NCBI GenBank assembly: GCA_002162095.1
Contig: CP021424.1
Coordinates: 1 to 64,000, forward strand
DNA: 64,000 nt
Direction of reading: 5' to 3'
From: Armatimonadetes bacterium Uphvl-Ar2
GTDB taxonomy: Bacteria; Armatimonadota; Fimbriimonadia; Fimbriimonadales; Fimbriimonadaceae
Below, in pieces: positions 18,205 through 26,740 of this stretch. The position numbers and the translations under genes were made by a program. Positions within the stretch are counted from its first letter, which is position 1. Each line of letters begins with the position of its first letter. A model generated the notes under the pieces. That model did no database searches and was not told where the DNA came from. It was given only the letters and a program-made list of their open reading frames with translations.

Positions 18205-19136
18205 TCCGACCATACCAGCCCGCCGACGAACCGGCGGTGCGGCGCATCTGTATCGAGACGGGCCTCAAAGGGCAACTGGACCAAATTTTTAGTGATGCCG
18301 AGGCCTTCGCGGACCTCTGGCTCAACCCCTTTTTGCGCGTGCCAAAGCCCGTGGCGTGGGTGGCGGAGCGGGATGGCGAGATCGTCGGCTACTTAGTCGG
18401 CCACTTCGGGCACATTTCGGTACTGGCCAAGCTGAGCCGAGTCTTGCCCACCCTCTTCAAAGTCACAGGGTGGGCCTTAGTTGGCAAGTACGCGCATCAT
18501 CCCCCTTCCCTGGCCTTTGTCCGCTGGTTGTGGTTCCGGGCGTGGCGAGAGGCCCCCGCCATGCCCAAGCGTTTGCCCACCTTCCACTTCAATCTTGCGA
18601 CCGAAGCCCGGGATGGTCGCCTCGGCGATGAACTGATGGCGGAATTCTTTGCCGCCGCGCGCGCCCAGGGGCACCAGGAGTTCTCAATCCAGGTTTTCGT
18701 CCGGCCGGGTATGCGCGATCTCAAGTTTTATGATCGCCTGGGCTGCCATTTGCTCGATGTGAAGGAGACCTCCGTTCTCAAAGAACCCGCCTGCTTTGCC
18801 TCCCTGGTGCGCCCTATCCCCGAGCAATTGGATTGGCAACGAGTGCGTGGGCGGCTCTCCTTACGCACGCGGTTGGTCTTGCCGCCCGGTGCCGCAAAGC
18901 CCGTCGGCCAAGTCTGGGCACCCGATGCCATCGTGTTTGCCGCACACCCCCCGAAACCACAGCCGGGCGAGGTCGTCATCCACGTCACTGCAAGTGAAGA
19001 ACTGCCGCTTGACTTGGTGGCGCGAGTGCATCAACAAATCCAAGCCATGGACCCGCCCCAGTCCACCGGAACCGGCGCCCTTGACACCGGCGTGATTCGC
19101 GTGACTTACGCCTGGGATTCCACCACCGGCACGTAG
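18201..19136 (+). CDS. GNAT-family acetyltransferase with C-terminal extension
   Basis: TTG start overlapping the previous stop. Residues 1-195 are a GNAT domain: MIRPYQPADEPAVRRICIET, VAERDGEIVGYLVGH, HFNLATEARDGRLGDELM, and FYDRLGCHLLDVKET. About 115 further residues of unknown role follow. It closes a three-gene operon with the phosphoesterase and GT4 transferase. Its 3' end overlaps the convergent MlaF-like gene by 31 bp. Confidence 0.7.
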   Translation: MIRPYQPADEPAVRRICIETGLKGQLDQIFSDAEAFADLWLNPFLRVPKPVAWVAERDGEIVGYLVGHFGHISVLAKLSRVLPTLFKVTGWALVGKYAHHPPSLAFVRWLWFRAWREAPAMPKRLPTFHFNLATEARDGRLGDELMAEFFAAARAQGHQEFSIQVFVRPGMRDLKFYDRLGCHLLDVKETSVLKEPACFASLVRPIPEQLDWQRVRGRLSLRTRLVLPPGAAKPVGQVWAPDAIVFAAHPPKPQPGEVVIHVTASEELPLDLVARVHQQIQAMDPPQSTGTGALDTGVIRVTYAWDSTTGT

Positions 19137-19900
19137 CGGCCCGGTTCCAAGAACGCCCGCACCTGAGGATCATCGCTGACCTGGAATTCGCTCGCCGAAC
19201 CCCAGAACGCCACCTCGCCCTGGGCAAAGAACAGCACCCGGTCGGCAAACCGCGCCACCGATCCCACATCGTGCGTCACCACCAGGCTGGTGGCCCCGGT
19301 GCGGTCGCGGGTCTCGGTGATCAACCGGTCGATGGTGTAGGCCGTCACGGGGTCCAGGCCGCTCGTGGGCTCGTCAAAAAGCAGCACCTGCGGCTCGATG
19401 GCCAGCGCCCGCGCCAGCCCCACCCGCTTGCGCATCCCGCCGCTCAACTCCGACGGCAGGCGGTGCAATACATCGTGCAATCCCACATCGGCCAGCAGTT
19501 GGGTGGCAAGCTCCTTCCCTTCCTTGTCCCGTAGCTTGCGCTGCCGGCGGATTCCAAACAGCACGTTCTCCTCCACCGTCATGCTGTCAAACAGCGCCGA
19601 ATACTGGAAGACGAACCCGGTGTGGCTACGCAGACGATCGGGGTTGCGACGGAGGGAATCGCCCATGATCGTGATGTCGCCTTCGGTGGGATTCAGCAGC
19701 CCACCCACGCAACGCAAGAAGGTGGTTTTGCCGCCGCCACTGCCGCCCAGCACGGTCACGATTTCGCCCGGGGCAATGTCGAGCGTGATCTCGCGCAGCA
19801 CCCACTTCTGGTCAAAGCGGTGCCCCAGGTCCGTGACCCGAATCGCGGGTTCAGCGACCGGCGACAGGTTGGGGGGATCGGGCAGCTCGGACACGCTCAA
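19106..19900 (-). CDS. MlaF-like ABC transporter ATP-binding protein
   Basis: 264 residues with Walker A GGSGGGKTTFLR, Q-loop FQYSALFDSMTVEENV, signature LSGGMRKRVGLARAL and Walker B QVLLFDEPTSGLDP followed by VVTHDVGSVARFADR. The FALFDSMTVxENV and GGMRKRVGLAR phrases are typical of the Mla/Ttg2/Mce ATPases that move phospholipids between the membranes of diderms. No MlaE/MlaD gene is in the window. It overlaps the AAR-like gene upstream by 50 bp. Confidence 0.8.
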   Translation of the reverse strand: MSVSELPDPPNLSPVAEPAIRVTDLGHRFDQKWVLREITLDIAPGEIVTVLGGSGGGKTTFLRCVGGLLNPTEGDITIMGDSLRRNPDRLRSHTGFVFQYSALFDSMTVEENVLFGIRRQRKLRDKEGKELATQLLADVGLHDVLHRLPSELSGGMRKRVGLARALAIEPQVLLFDEPTSGLDPVTAYTIDRLITETRDRTGATSLVVTHDVGSVARFADRVLFFAQGEVAFWGSASEFQVSDDPQVRAFLEPGRYVPVVESQA

Positions 19901-20924
19901 TGGTTTCCTGATTCACTTCTCGTTCAAAGCTGCGGTAGCCCGCCAGCTTGAATCCATGACGATCCGCCAGGCGTCGGGTTTCCTCGACTTGCGCCACCGA
20001 CACATCCTTGCCCAGCGTGAAGTTCTCGTATCGGCCCTCCAGCGCCAGCATGATGGTCTCGCTCATGCAGGCGTAAGCCGTCTTGGGCGGAAACCCAAAG
20101 TTAAACCCAAAATCGGCATTGGCGCCCGGAACCCCCACCACGCCACCTTCAATCACTAGCACGTCGGTGCGTTCCTTGGCCACGCGCACCGAGACATCGC
20201 GCGGGCGCGCCACATCGCACACCACCGAGCCCGGTTTGAGGTGCTTAGGCTCAATCACCGCCGCCTCACTGCTGGTCACGGTCACGATCACGTCGGCTTG
20301 GTTCAGCACGGTGTAATCGGTGCCGCCCACGGCGCGTGGAAGTTCGCGGGCCAGGGCTTCCGTTCTCTCTTGGTCGCGGCCAATCACCAGCGTCTTGGCG
20401 AACATCGGGGCCATCACGCGGGCGCAGGTTTGGCCGATGGAGCCCGTCGCCCCCACCACCGCCAAGGTGGCAGAATCTAAGTCGATCCCGACCCGGTGAG
20501 CAGCGTCCAGGGCACCCTCAATGGCCGTGGCCACGGTGTAGCTGTTGCCCGTCGTCACGGCGATAGGGCTGCGCTGCGCGACGGTGATGCCCCCATCCCC
20601 CACCACGCTGGTAAAGGCTCCCAGGCCGATAATCTTCGCGCCTTCTTGGTGGGCCAGTTCGGCGCACTGCACGATGCGGCCGTAGACCTCCTCCAGCGGC
20701 AAGTCCTTGGTCATCTGCTTCGGCGTGAGCGGCAGGGCGATGAAGATGCCGCTCGTTTCCGCCCCGGTAGGCGAGACAATGCCGGTGATCTCGCTCACCT
20801 TCTGCGGCGATTTGCGCCGGATGATCTCCTCCACCACCCGCTCGGGCAGGTAATTGGTGAACGGATACTTCCGCCCGATATCCCGAATGTGGATCGGGTG
20901 GATGACAAAGGCGAAGCGTTCCAA
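19851..20924 (-). CDS. AAR-like acyl-ACP reductase family protein
   Basis: 357 residues from a TTG start. The protein aligns along its length with cyanobacterial long-chain acyl-ACP reductase (AAR): IIGLGAFTSVVG, VTTGNSYTVATAIEG, Rossmann motif VVGATGSIGQTCARV, a G-G-V-V motif, and CMSETIMLALEGRYENFTLG. The Cys in this last block sits where AAR has its thioester-forming Cys (Cys294 in the S. elongatus enzyme). AAR reduces acyl-ACP to fatty aldehyde with NADPH. Substrate here is unproven. It follows the 'quinate 5-dehydrogenase'-family gene by 6 nt, so the two form a unit. Many relatives are mislabelled as shikimate dehydrogenase. Confidence 0.75.
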   Translation of the reverse strand: MERFAFVIHPIHIRDIGRKYPFTNYLPERVVEEIIRRKSPQKVSEITGIVSPTGAETSGIFIALPLTPKQMTKDLPLEEVYGRIVQCAELAHQEGAKIIGLGAFTSVVGDGGITVAQRSPIAVTTGNSYTVATAIEGALDAAHRVGIDLDSATLAVVGATGSIGQTCARVMAPMFAKTLVIGRDQERTEALARELPRAVGGTDYTVLNQADVIVTVTSSEAAVIEPKHLKPGSVVCDVARPRDVSVRVAKERTDVLVIEGGVVGVPGANADFGFNFGFPPKTAYACMSETIMLALEGRYENFTLGKDVSVAQVEETRRLADRHGFKLAGYRSFEREVNQETIERVRAARSPQPVAGR

Positions 20925-20930
20925 GCGACC

Positions 20931-21863
20931 TCAGTGTACCGAAGTCGCCCCGGCCACTCCGGAGATCAGGTCCACCACGGCGGGTGACCAATTGAGTTCT
21001 TGCAAAACGCGCATGTAATCCTCGGGAGTGATGGCTTCGGGCGACTTTTCCAGATACGCCACGATCACGCCTTCCATCACGTTGGTGGCAAAGGTCTCGC
21101 CCTCAATCACCGGGGTGGTGGTGATGGCGCGGCGCACCCCCGCCCCGCGCAGAAAGTCGTAATCCGCCTGCCGCAAGGTCTGGGTGAGAATCGTCTTCCC
21201 CGGCATCTGATCCGGCATGTAGCGCCGAATGTAGTGCCAGTCCCCGGCCACCACGTCGGCCTCGGCGAAAATCTTGGGGAACTTAGGATCGCGCGTCTCC
21301 TGCTTGCTACCAGTAGGATAGAACCACTGGATGGGCATGAGCGTGATGAGCGGCAAGATCGCGCTGGCAATGCGCTGCACCGCCCGGTAACTGCGCACCG
21401 GCAACGGCAAGCCCAGACCAAACAGCAAATCCCCGTAGATCACGCGCCCACCCTGGGCGTCCAGCGCCTGCGCCATGCCGTAGCGGTCCACGGCGCTCAC
21501 CAGCAATGTGCAAAGCGAACGGAAGTCCACCGTGCCGTCTTTCGCCAGCCGCTCAATCGTTTGGCGTTCCAGGGTGTGCTTCAGGCCACTACCATCCACC
21601 ACCGGGGTCTGCTTCACGCCCGCAATGAGGCTCTCCACATCCCGGAAGGCGTACCGCTTCGTGCCACTTACCACCCATCGGTCCGCCCCGCCAATGCCAA
21701 GGGCCGCCACCTGGCCATCCAGCTCTTGCATCTTCTGCCGGAAGGCCGCCCGGTCCCCGTCCGTCCCAATCCTCTCGATGCGGAACGGCTGGCCGAGCAA
21801 GGTGACCTCGGCCACCTTGTTCCGCTTGCTACTGCCCAGGCTAACGCTGACGACCCGTTTCAC
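20931..21863 (-). CDS. 'Quinate 5-dehydrogenase'-labelled family protein (true function unknown)
   Basis: 310 residues from a GTG start, MKRVVSVSLGSSKRNKVAEV. Family-typical phrases include GIGGADRWVVSGTKRYAFRD, TPVVDGSGLKHTLER, DLLFGLGLPLPVRS, FYPTGSKQETR and AGDWHYIRRYMPD. Relatives in Deinococcota and Firmicutes carry the database name quinate 5-dehydrogenase, but there is no obvious NAD(P)-binding GxGxxG here and no shikimate-pathway neighbour. It is directly upstream of the AAR-like gene (6-nt gap), which suggests a shared role in acyl or aldehyde metabolism. Confidence 0.65.
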   Translation of the reverse strand: MKRVVSVSLGSSKRNKVAEVTLLGQPFRIERIGTDGDRAAFRQKMQELDGQVAALGIGGADRWVVSGTKRYAFRDVESLIAGVKQTPVVDGSGLKHTLERQTIERLAKDGTVDFRSLCTLLVSAVDRYGMAQALDAQGGRVIYGDLLFGLGLPLPVRSYRAVQRIASAILPLITLMPIQWFYPTGSKQETRDPKFPKIFAEADVVAGDWHYIRRYMPDQMPGKTILTQTLRQADYDFLRGAGVRRAITTTPVIEGETFATNVMEGVIVAYLEKSPEAITPEDYMRVLQELNWSPAVVDLISGVAGATSVH

Positions 21864-21874
21864 GATTTACCGAA

Positions 21875-22258
21875 TCACGGGCGAACGGCGATGCATTCGA
21901 TTTCGACGTCGACACCCTTCGGCAGACCGGCCACGGCCACCGTGCTACGGGCCGGCGGAGGGCTGGCCATGTGCCGCCCGTAGACTTCATTCACGGTGCC
22001 GAAGTGGTCCATGCTGCTGAGGAAGATCGTGGTCTTCACGATGTTCTCCATGCCCAAGCCCATGGCGCCCAGCAGGGCCTTGATGTTTTGGCAAACTTGT
22101 TCGGTCTGGGCTTCAATGCTGTCCATCACCAGTTCCCCTTCCGGCGTAAGCGGGATCGAGCCGCTGAGGAAAACCATGGTGCCCGAGGCGACGATGGCCT
22201 GGCTGTAAGGGCCGATGGCGGCGGGGGCGGCGGTGGTCGCAAAAGCTTCGCGATGCAT
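21875..22258 (-). CDS. ridA: RidA family enamine/imine deaminase
   Basis: 127 residues from the ATG at 22258 (MHREAFATTAAPAAIGPYSQ); a longer in-frame start would overlap the previous gene. Family blocks: IGPYSQAI, VFLSGSIPLTPEG, QTEQVCQNIKALL, TTIFLSSMDHFGTVNEVY, and PPPARSTVAVAGLPKGVDVE with the substrate-binding Arg. Deaminates reactive 2-aminoacrylate-type intermediates in the cytoplasm. A TAACCT hexamer lies 7 nt before the ATG. Confidence 0.9.
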   Translation of the reverse strand: MHREAFATTAAPAAIGPYSQAIVASGTMVFLSGSIPLTPEGELVMDSIEAQTEQVCQNIKALLGAMGLGMENIVKTTIFLSSMDHFGTVNEVYGRHMASPPPARSTVAVAGLPKGVDVEIECIAVRP

Positions 22259-22265
22259 GCCCCGC

Positions 22266-22271
22266 AGGTTA
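22266..22271 (-). promoter_or_regulatory. -10-like hexamer TAACCT, 7 nt before ridA ATG
   Basis: On the minus strand TAACCT is followed by seven bases and ATG. It fits the TANNNT pattern seen elsewhere in the window with spacing 6, and would give a leaderless or near-leaderless transcript. Confidence 0.35.
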
Positions 22272-23108
22272 CCGAAGACCGAGCCCGTGCGAGAGGCTTC
22301 TTGGTGCCACATGCAGCGAGCTAATGCTGGCCACGCCGTGGTTGGCCGTCACAATCTGGCCGATCACGCGCTCCACGCCGCCACCCAGGCTCACGCTCAC
22401 CTGGCCACCCGGAGTGATGTTGTAGCCCTGCACGCCTTTGCCCGCCCGGCCATCCGCAAAGCGGAGTCGCACTTCAGAGTGCTCTTGGTCTTGCTCTCGC
22501 AGACTGGTGAAATCCACCGTCATGCCCAGCGCCGGGCGATCCACGTCTGCCCAGAGCAATCCGACCTTGCCCGAGTGCCCCCCGATCAACTCGCCGGTGT
22601 GGCCATCAAACACCCACTGCCCCTTGCCCCCCAGCACCTTGGGCGGGATGGGGTTTCGGTCGGCGGCAAAGAAGTACGACCACGTGCGCAGCTGCGAGTG
22701 CTCGACGATCATCAGCGCCAACGTGCTCACGGTGCCCTCATGATCAAAGACCCGAAAGACGTGCTCGAACATATGGAACCGCGTCGTGGCCAAAGTCCGA
22801 GTCGGCAAGCTGCCAAAGAACTCGATGTGAGTGGTGGCTTCTGCGCCAAACCGCCCCGTGGGTACGCGGAGTGGAGTTAAACGCTCGGGCGTCACGTCCG
22901 TACCCGCCTCGCCGTAGCAACCCAAAATCTGCGCCCCGCTCAGGAGGTCCATCAGAATGCCATCCGGGCCAACCCCCACCAATGCCTTGCGGAGCGGCAA
23001 AGCATGATCGTCCTTCATCCCCAGCAGCACACCCTGGGTCGGGGTGACTTCAAAGCGCAGCAAACCGAGCGCGCCTTGGGTGGTGAGAGCGAAATCGGGG
23101 ACGGACAC
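22269..23108 (-). CDS. Flagellar hook D2-domain-like protein lacking terminal helices
   Basis: 279 residues. Its middle part follows the layout of the FlgE D2 (FlaE) domain: FRVFDHEGTVSTLALMIVEH, WSYFFAADRN, GQWVFDGHTGELIGG, a short VDF strand, then YNITPGGQVSVSLGGGVERV, matching FlgE phrases such as YSVGTDGVITG and GLTRSLGQIA. It lacks the N-terminal NxxNxLAN and C-terminal polymerisation helices of rod/hook subunits and has no signal peptide. It lies 97 bp downstream of flgE. It may be a hook accessory, cap or chaperone-like protein; this is inference. Confidence 0.55.
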   Translation of the reverse strand: MSVPDFALTTQGALGLLRFEVTPTQGVLLGMKDDHALPLRKALVGVGPDGILMDLLSGAQILGCYGEAGTDVTPERLTPLRVPTGRFGAEATTHIEFFGSLPTRTLATTRFHMFEHVFRVFDHEGTVSTLALMIVEHSQLRTWSYFFAADRNPIPPKVLGGKGQWVFDGHTGELIGGHSGKVGLLWADVDRPALGMTVDFTSLREQDQEHSEVRLRFADGRAGKGVQGYNITPGGQVSVSLGGGVERVIGQIVTANHGVASISSLHVAPRSLSHGLGLR

Positions 23109-23205
23109 GCCCCTTTTCCTCGCAATTGATGTGCCAAAGCCCCGCGGAGTGCCCCAAGGACACCCCGCCGGGCAAAAGAACTCCCTATAAGCTCAAGGAG
23201 CGCGA

Positions 23206-24456
23206 TTAGCGCTTCATGCTGATGAGGTCTTGCAGCATTTCGTCCACCGTGGTGACGACCCGCGTATTGGCCTGGAAGCCACGCTGTGTCACGATCAGGT
23301 CGGTGAATTCCGTCCCGATGTCCACGTTGGATTGCTCCAAGAAGCCCGCGTTCAATTGGCCTCGGCCACCGCTACGCGGTGCACCGATGACCGGCACCCC
23401 GGAGTTATCCGTGTTGCGATACAGGTTACTGCCCTGTCGCTCCAGGCCACCCGGGTTGGAGAAGATCGCCATAGCTATCTGCCCCAGGGAGCGAGTGAGA
23501 CCGTTGGTGTAGATGCCAGTGATGACGCCGTCGGTACCCACGCTGTAGTTTTGCAGAGAACCCGGAGCGTAACCGTTCTGATTGGCGGCCTGGATTTGCA
23601 TATCGGTGGCCAACTGGCTAAATGCCGAGAAGTCCATGTCCACATCAAAGGCGGGCACACCCGAGGCCGGGGGCGGCGTAAACGTGGCCGTGCCGGTGGA
23701 ACCGGAAAGGATCGTGCCATCGGTCGGATCAAAGGTCAACGTGCCCGAACCCGTCGCGGTCAAGGTCGTGCCCGCCACGCTCCAGTTCCACGTGTTCGGC
23801 GTCGCGCCTTCGGTCAGCGTCACCGTCACGTCGTGCGCACCGCCCAGCGGGTCGTAAACACGCACCAGTGAAGACGTGGTGGCCGTACCGGCTCGGTTGA
23901 ACTCTCGAGAGTCCAGATTCCCAGCCCAGGTCACTTCAGTGGTCTGCTGCACAGCGGTGCGCTGCCCAATCGGAATCTGGAGGGCACTGGATTCGCCCAC
24001 CGGGGCGTTTGTGTCAATGGTGCCATCCACCGGATTCGCCGACCAACCCAGTAGGCGTTCGCCCGTCGAGCGGTGTACCAAGAAGCCATTGGCGTCCAAG
24101 TCAAACGTGCCGTCCCGAGTGTAGGCAATGCGGTCGCCATTGCTGACGGCAAAGAATCCGTTGCCCTGGATCGCAAAGTCGGTTTGGCGGTTCGTGGCGT
24201 TTAGGCTTCCCTGTTCCATATTGGCGTCGGTGCCGCTGGAGAGAACCCCGAGACCGTACTGGACGGGGTTGAGACCCCCGCGGCTTTCGGTCGGGCGCGT
24301 GGCCCCCCGCACCGTCTGGGCCATCATGTCGGTGAACGACACGCGGGTGCCCTTGTAGGCCGTCGTATTCACGTTGGCCAGGTTGTTCCCGATCACGTTC
24401 ATGCGCGTTTGTTGCGCTTTGATACTGGCAACGCCAGAAAGCATGGCTTGTAGCAT
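23206..24456 (-). CDS. flgE: Flagellar hook protein FlgE
   Basis: 416 residues. N-terminal MLQAMLSGVASIKAQQTRMN with VIGNNLANVNTTAYKG (rod/hook D0 signature); DFAIQGNGFFAVSNGDRIAY; D2 region with VRVYDPLGGAHDVTVTLTEG; C-terminal EQSNVDIGTEFTDLIVTQRG and ANTRVVTTVDEMLQDLISMK. Assembles the universal joint outside the cell after export by the flagellar type III system. It follows fliK, flgD and the TIGR02530-type gene, the usual hook-operon order. Confidence 0.95.
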   Translation of the reverse strand: MLQAMLSGVASIKAQQTRMNVIGNNLANVNTTAYKGTRVSFTDMMAQTVRGATRPTESRGGLNPVQYGLGVLSSGTDANMEQGSLNATNRQTDFAIQGNGFFAVSNGDRIAYTRDGTFDLDANGFLVHRSTGERLLGWSANPVDGTIDTNAPVGESSALQIPIGQRTAVQQTTEVTWAGNLDSREFNRAGTATTSSLVRVYDPLGGAHDVTVTLTEGATPNTWNWSVAGTTLTATGSGTLTFDPTDGTILSGSTGTATFTPPPASGVPAFDVDMDFSAFSQLATDMQIQAANQNGYAPGSLQNYSVGTDGVITGIYTNGLTRSLGQIAMAIFSNPGGLERQGSNLYRNTDNSGVPVIGAPRSGGRGQLNAGFLEQSNVDIGTEFTDLIVTQRGFQANTRVVTTVDEMLQDLISMKR

Positions 24457-24479
24457 AAGTTCCTTTGGTTTTTGATTGG

Positions 24480-24509
24480 TTGGGCTCCCTTCTCATCAAG
24501 AGAGCCCAA
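24480..24509 (-). other. Hairpin in the flgE 5' leader
   Basis: 8-bp inverted repeat TTGGGCTC/GAGCCCAA with a 14-nt loop, 24 nt upstream of the flgE ATG. No U-run follows on the minus strand, so it is not a standard terminator. It could protect a processed flgE mRNA or modulate its translation. Confidence 0.4.
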
Positions 24510-24616
24510 GGTCAGGGGTGGATTGCTGTGAGCATTCAGCTCGTTTGCCATGCGTCCCGGAGGGTCAATCCGAGTCCCGCGTGTTTTCCACCAGGAGTGT
24601 CGAGTTTTAGGGAAGG

Positions 24617-25000
24617 TCAAACAATGACGGCAGAGTCAATGTTTGTAAAAACGTTCTCTTTGAGGCTTTGTTGATCCACGGCCGTGATCACCGTTCGGTT
24701 CCGAACGCTCACCACCAGGGCCACATCGTCAATCATCACCAGGCTTTCCTTGGCGCCCTTTTCGGCGGCACGGTCGACTCCATTCAAAACCCGTTCCCAC
24801 TGCGCGCCATCCAGTTGGATGTCACGGCTTTGCATGCGGGTGGCGGCGTGGCCACTCACTTTCAGGCGATCCGAAAGCTGCGTGGCAAAGTCCGGTCCCG
24901 TTGTGGTGGCAGGAGCGGCGGCCGGAGCCGTGGGCCGCAGCGCGGTCGGCTGCGTTTGCACCAGCTGCTGGATCTTGGAGTTTTGAATGGGATTCGACAT
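24617..25000 (-). CDS. Flagellar operon protein, TIGR02530 type
   Basis: 127 residues with the family hallmarks: F-x-x-x-L...L-K-V-S-G-H-A, R-M-Q-S-R-D-I-Q-L, AAEKGAKESLVMIDDVALVV, NRTVITAVDQQ and the end ENVFTNIDSAVIV. Family members sit between flgD and flgE in many flagellated phyla; exact function is unclear. Five bases separate it from flgD. Confidence 0.85.
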   Translation of the reverse strand: MSNPIQNSKIQQLVQTQPTALRPTAPAAAPATTTGPDFATQLSDRLKVSGHAATRMQSRDIQLDGAQWERVLNGVDRAAEKGAKESLVMIDDVALVVSVRNRTVITAVDQQSLKENVFTNIDSAVIV

Positions 25001-25005
25001 GGCGC

Positions 25006-25416
25006 TTAGTTCTTCACTTGCTGGACGTGCTTCAGCTGGATTTCGACGCTGCCACCCTTGGCTTCTTCAACCACGAGGTAGGGGTCGCCATCGCGCACCA
25101 GGACCTTGGTGACCTTGCCTTCTAGCAGGTCCACCTTGTAGCTATCCTTGGTATCGGGGCGCACGGCCACCACGGTTTTGCCGAGGTAGGAGTTGGCCTG
25201 CTGCATGTCCACGCTGGTCTGCAGCTTGCCGAGGCCGTCCACCTGACCGAGTTGCGCGATCTGCGCAAACATCTCCGCATCCTTCATCGGGTCCAGCGGG
25301 TTTTGGGTGGACAGTTGCACGGTCAGGAGCCGAATGAAGGTTTCGGTGTTGAATTCACTTCGTCCTTTCTGGTTCGGGTTCCTGAATCCGTTCATTTGAG
25401 TGACGGGATCGATCAT
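25006..25416 (-). CDS. flgD: Flagellar hook assembly scaffold FlgD
   Basis: 136 residues from the ATG at 25416, 4 nt after the fliK stop; a longer frame would read back into fliK. The family signature is present: FIRLLTVQLSTQNPLDPMKD, AEMFAQIAQLGQVDGLGKLQ and SYLGKTVVAV. The protein is short and ends after a small beta region (KVTKVLVRDGDPYLVVEE), lacking the Tudor/Fn3 domains of enterobacterial FlgD, as in many Gram-positive and deep-branching forms. Caps the growing hook. Confidence 0.9.
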   Translation of the reverse strand: MIDPVTQMNGFRNPNQKGRSEFNTETFIRLLTVQLSTQNPLDPMKDAEMFAQIAQLGQVDGLGKLQTSVDMQQANSYLGKTVVAVRPDTKDSYKVDLLEGKVTKVLVRDGDPYLVVEEAKGGSVEIQLKHVQQVKN

Positions 25417-25420
25417 GTTC

Positions 25421-26740
25421 TTAGAGGCGGGTATCCAACCCGAGGGTCGAGGCCGTAGCGGGGCTCGGCGTAGATTCGTAGGTGTCTCCCAGGCGGCTTG
25501 CATCGCCAAGGTAAGAGCTGGGGCCAGAATCCGAGAATCTTTGGCCACCAAACGATGGGTTCTGTTGGCTGGCTCCGTCTTGGCCCACATTGAAGTCCAT
25601 GAGCGAGAAGCCCTTGCTTTCAATGCGCTGGGCCAGTTCCGGGCGCTGTTGCATCAGGGCCGCTGCCAGGCGCTGATCGTTGGTTTGGATATCAGTTTTC
25701 ACCTGATTCCCTTCCACATTCAGCAGGATATTGACATCACCAAAAGCTTCGGTCGCCAATCGAATCGTGATCGTGCCGGCATGGCGAGCGGTGAGAGCAT
25801 TCTCCAGTCGTTCGGCCACCTGACGGATGACTTGGTGCCGATCATTTGAATTTTGAAGGTCAATCGATGCTGTTTGTTCGGTTTCCGATGCATTCGCGGT
25901 TGCCTTCACCATCGTGGCATCGCCGATCATCGGTGTAGCCAGGTCAGGGTCATCACCCGACTCACCCGGATTGCCGGCTCCGAACTCCATGCCACCACTA
26001 GCATCAGCGTTGGCGGCTAGAGCTCCGGCCACGGCTTGATTCGCGATCGGGGTACCGGTGTTGTTCCCACCTTGCGTTGCGGGCTTCAGTGCTTCCGGCG
26101 TCACCTCCGTGACGGGCTTATCCGCATAGGTAACTTGCAGAACGGAAACGCCCTGCGGAGACTTGAGGTTTACGGCGGACGGATCCGCATCTGCGTTCGG
26201 GGTCGGTTGGGCCGGGGAGCCCGTGAGGACTTCGCCAACCTCAACCTCCGTCAGAGCTTCCGCACTGGCATTGGCCGCAATGTTGGCTTGAGGCACCGCA
26301 ACCGGAGCAACATCCGGTGCCACCATTTGCGAAACGACGGCAGAAGAAATCGGAAGGGCTGCCGTGGTCAACGGCGCGACAGTAGACGTCGTGGTACTCG
26401 TCCACACCGCCAGGTCAGCCGTCGAAGGCATGCGCGGGTCTTGGCCGCCCCATGGCAACGGGACCAGACCAAGCGGGTCCAACAACGGATGCGCGACGCC
26501 CCCCTCTCCGGGTTCTTCACTAGCCAGGGTCTCCGCCGATGGCGTCTCGCCTTCCGGACTCTGGGCCAGCTTGCTATCGGGGTCAACTTCAGGACCCTGA
26601 TTCGCTTCCAGAGCGTGTCGGACCGATTTCTCATCCAGGACTTGTTCAAAGTCCGGCTTCGAGCTCGTATCTCGACTTTCCGGGAGGGGACTTACCTCGG
26701 CCTTGACCCCCAAAATCGGGTTCAAAGCAACGCTCGTCAT
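25421..26740 (-). CDS. fliK: Flagellar hook-length control protein FliK
   Basis: 439 residues. A long, low-complexity Ala/Thr/Pro/Val-rich N-terminal ruler region is followed by a FliK C-terminal domain (about residues 305-385): VAERLENALTARHAGTITIR, EAFGDVNILLNVEGNQVKTD and RPELAQRIESKGFSL. The tail is Ser/Gly-rich. First gene of the hook operon; an AGGAGG-like GGAGG lies 16 nt before the ATG. Confidence 0.85.
   Translation of the reverse strand: MTSVALNPILGVKAEVSPLPESRDTSSKPDFEQVLDEKSVRHALEANQGPEVDPDSKLAQSPEGETPSAETLASEEPGEGGVAHPLLDPLGLVPLPWGGQDPRMPSTADLAVWTSTTTSTVAPLTTAALPISSAVVSQMVAPDVAPVAVPQANIAANASAEALTEVEVGEVLTGSPAQPTPNADADPSAVNLKSPQGVSVLQVTYADKPVTEVTPEALKPATQGGNNTGTPIANQAVAGALAANADASGGMEFGAGNPGESGDDPDLATPMIGDATMVKATANASETEQTASIDLQNSNDRHQVIRQVAERLENALTARHAGTITIRLATEAFGDVNILLNVEGNQVKTDIQTNDQRLAAALMQQRPELAQRIESKGFSLMDFNVGQDGASQQNPSFGGQRFSDSGPSSYLGDASRLGDTYESTPSPATASTLGLDTRL

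Noticed and set aside
19106-19136. 31-bp convergent overlap of the GNAT and MlaF-like genes as a regulatory antisense pair
   Set aside because: Both C-termini are family-plausible and such overlaps are common in compact genomes; nothing else suggests regulation.
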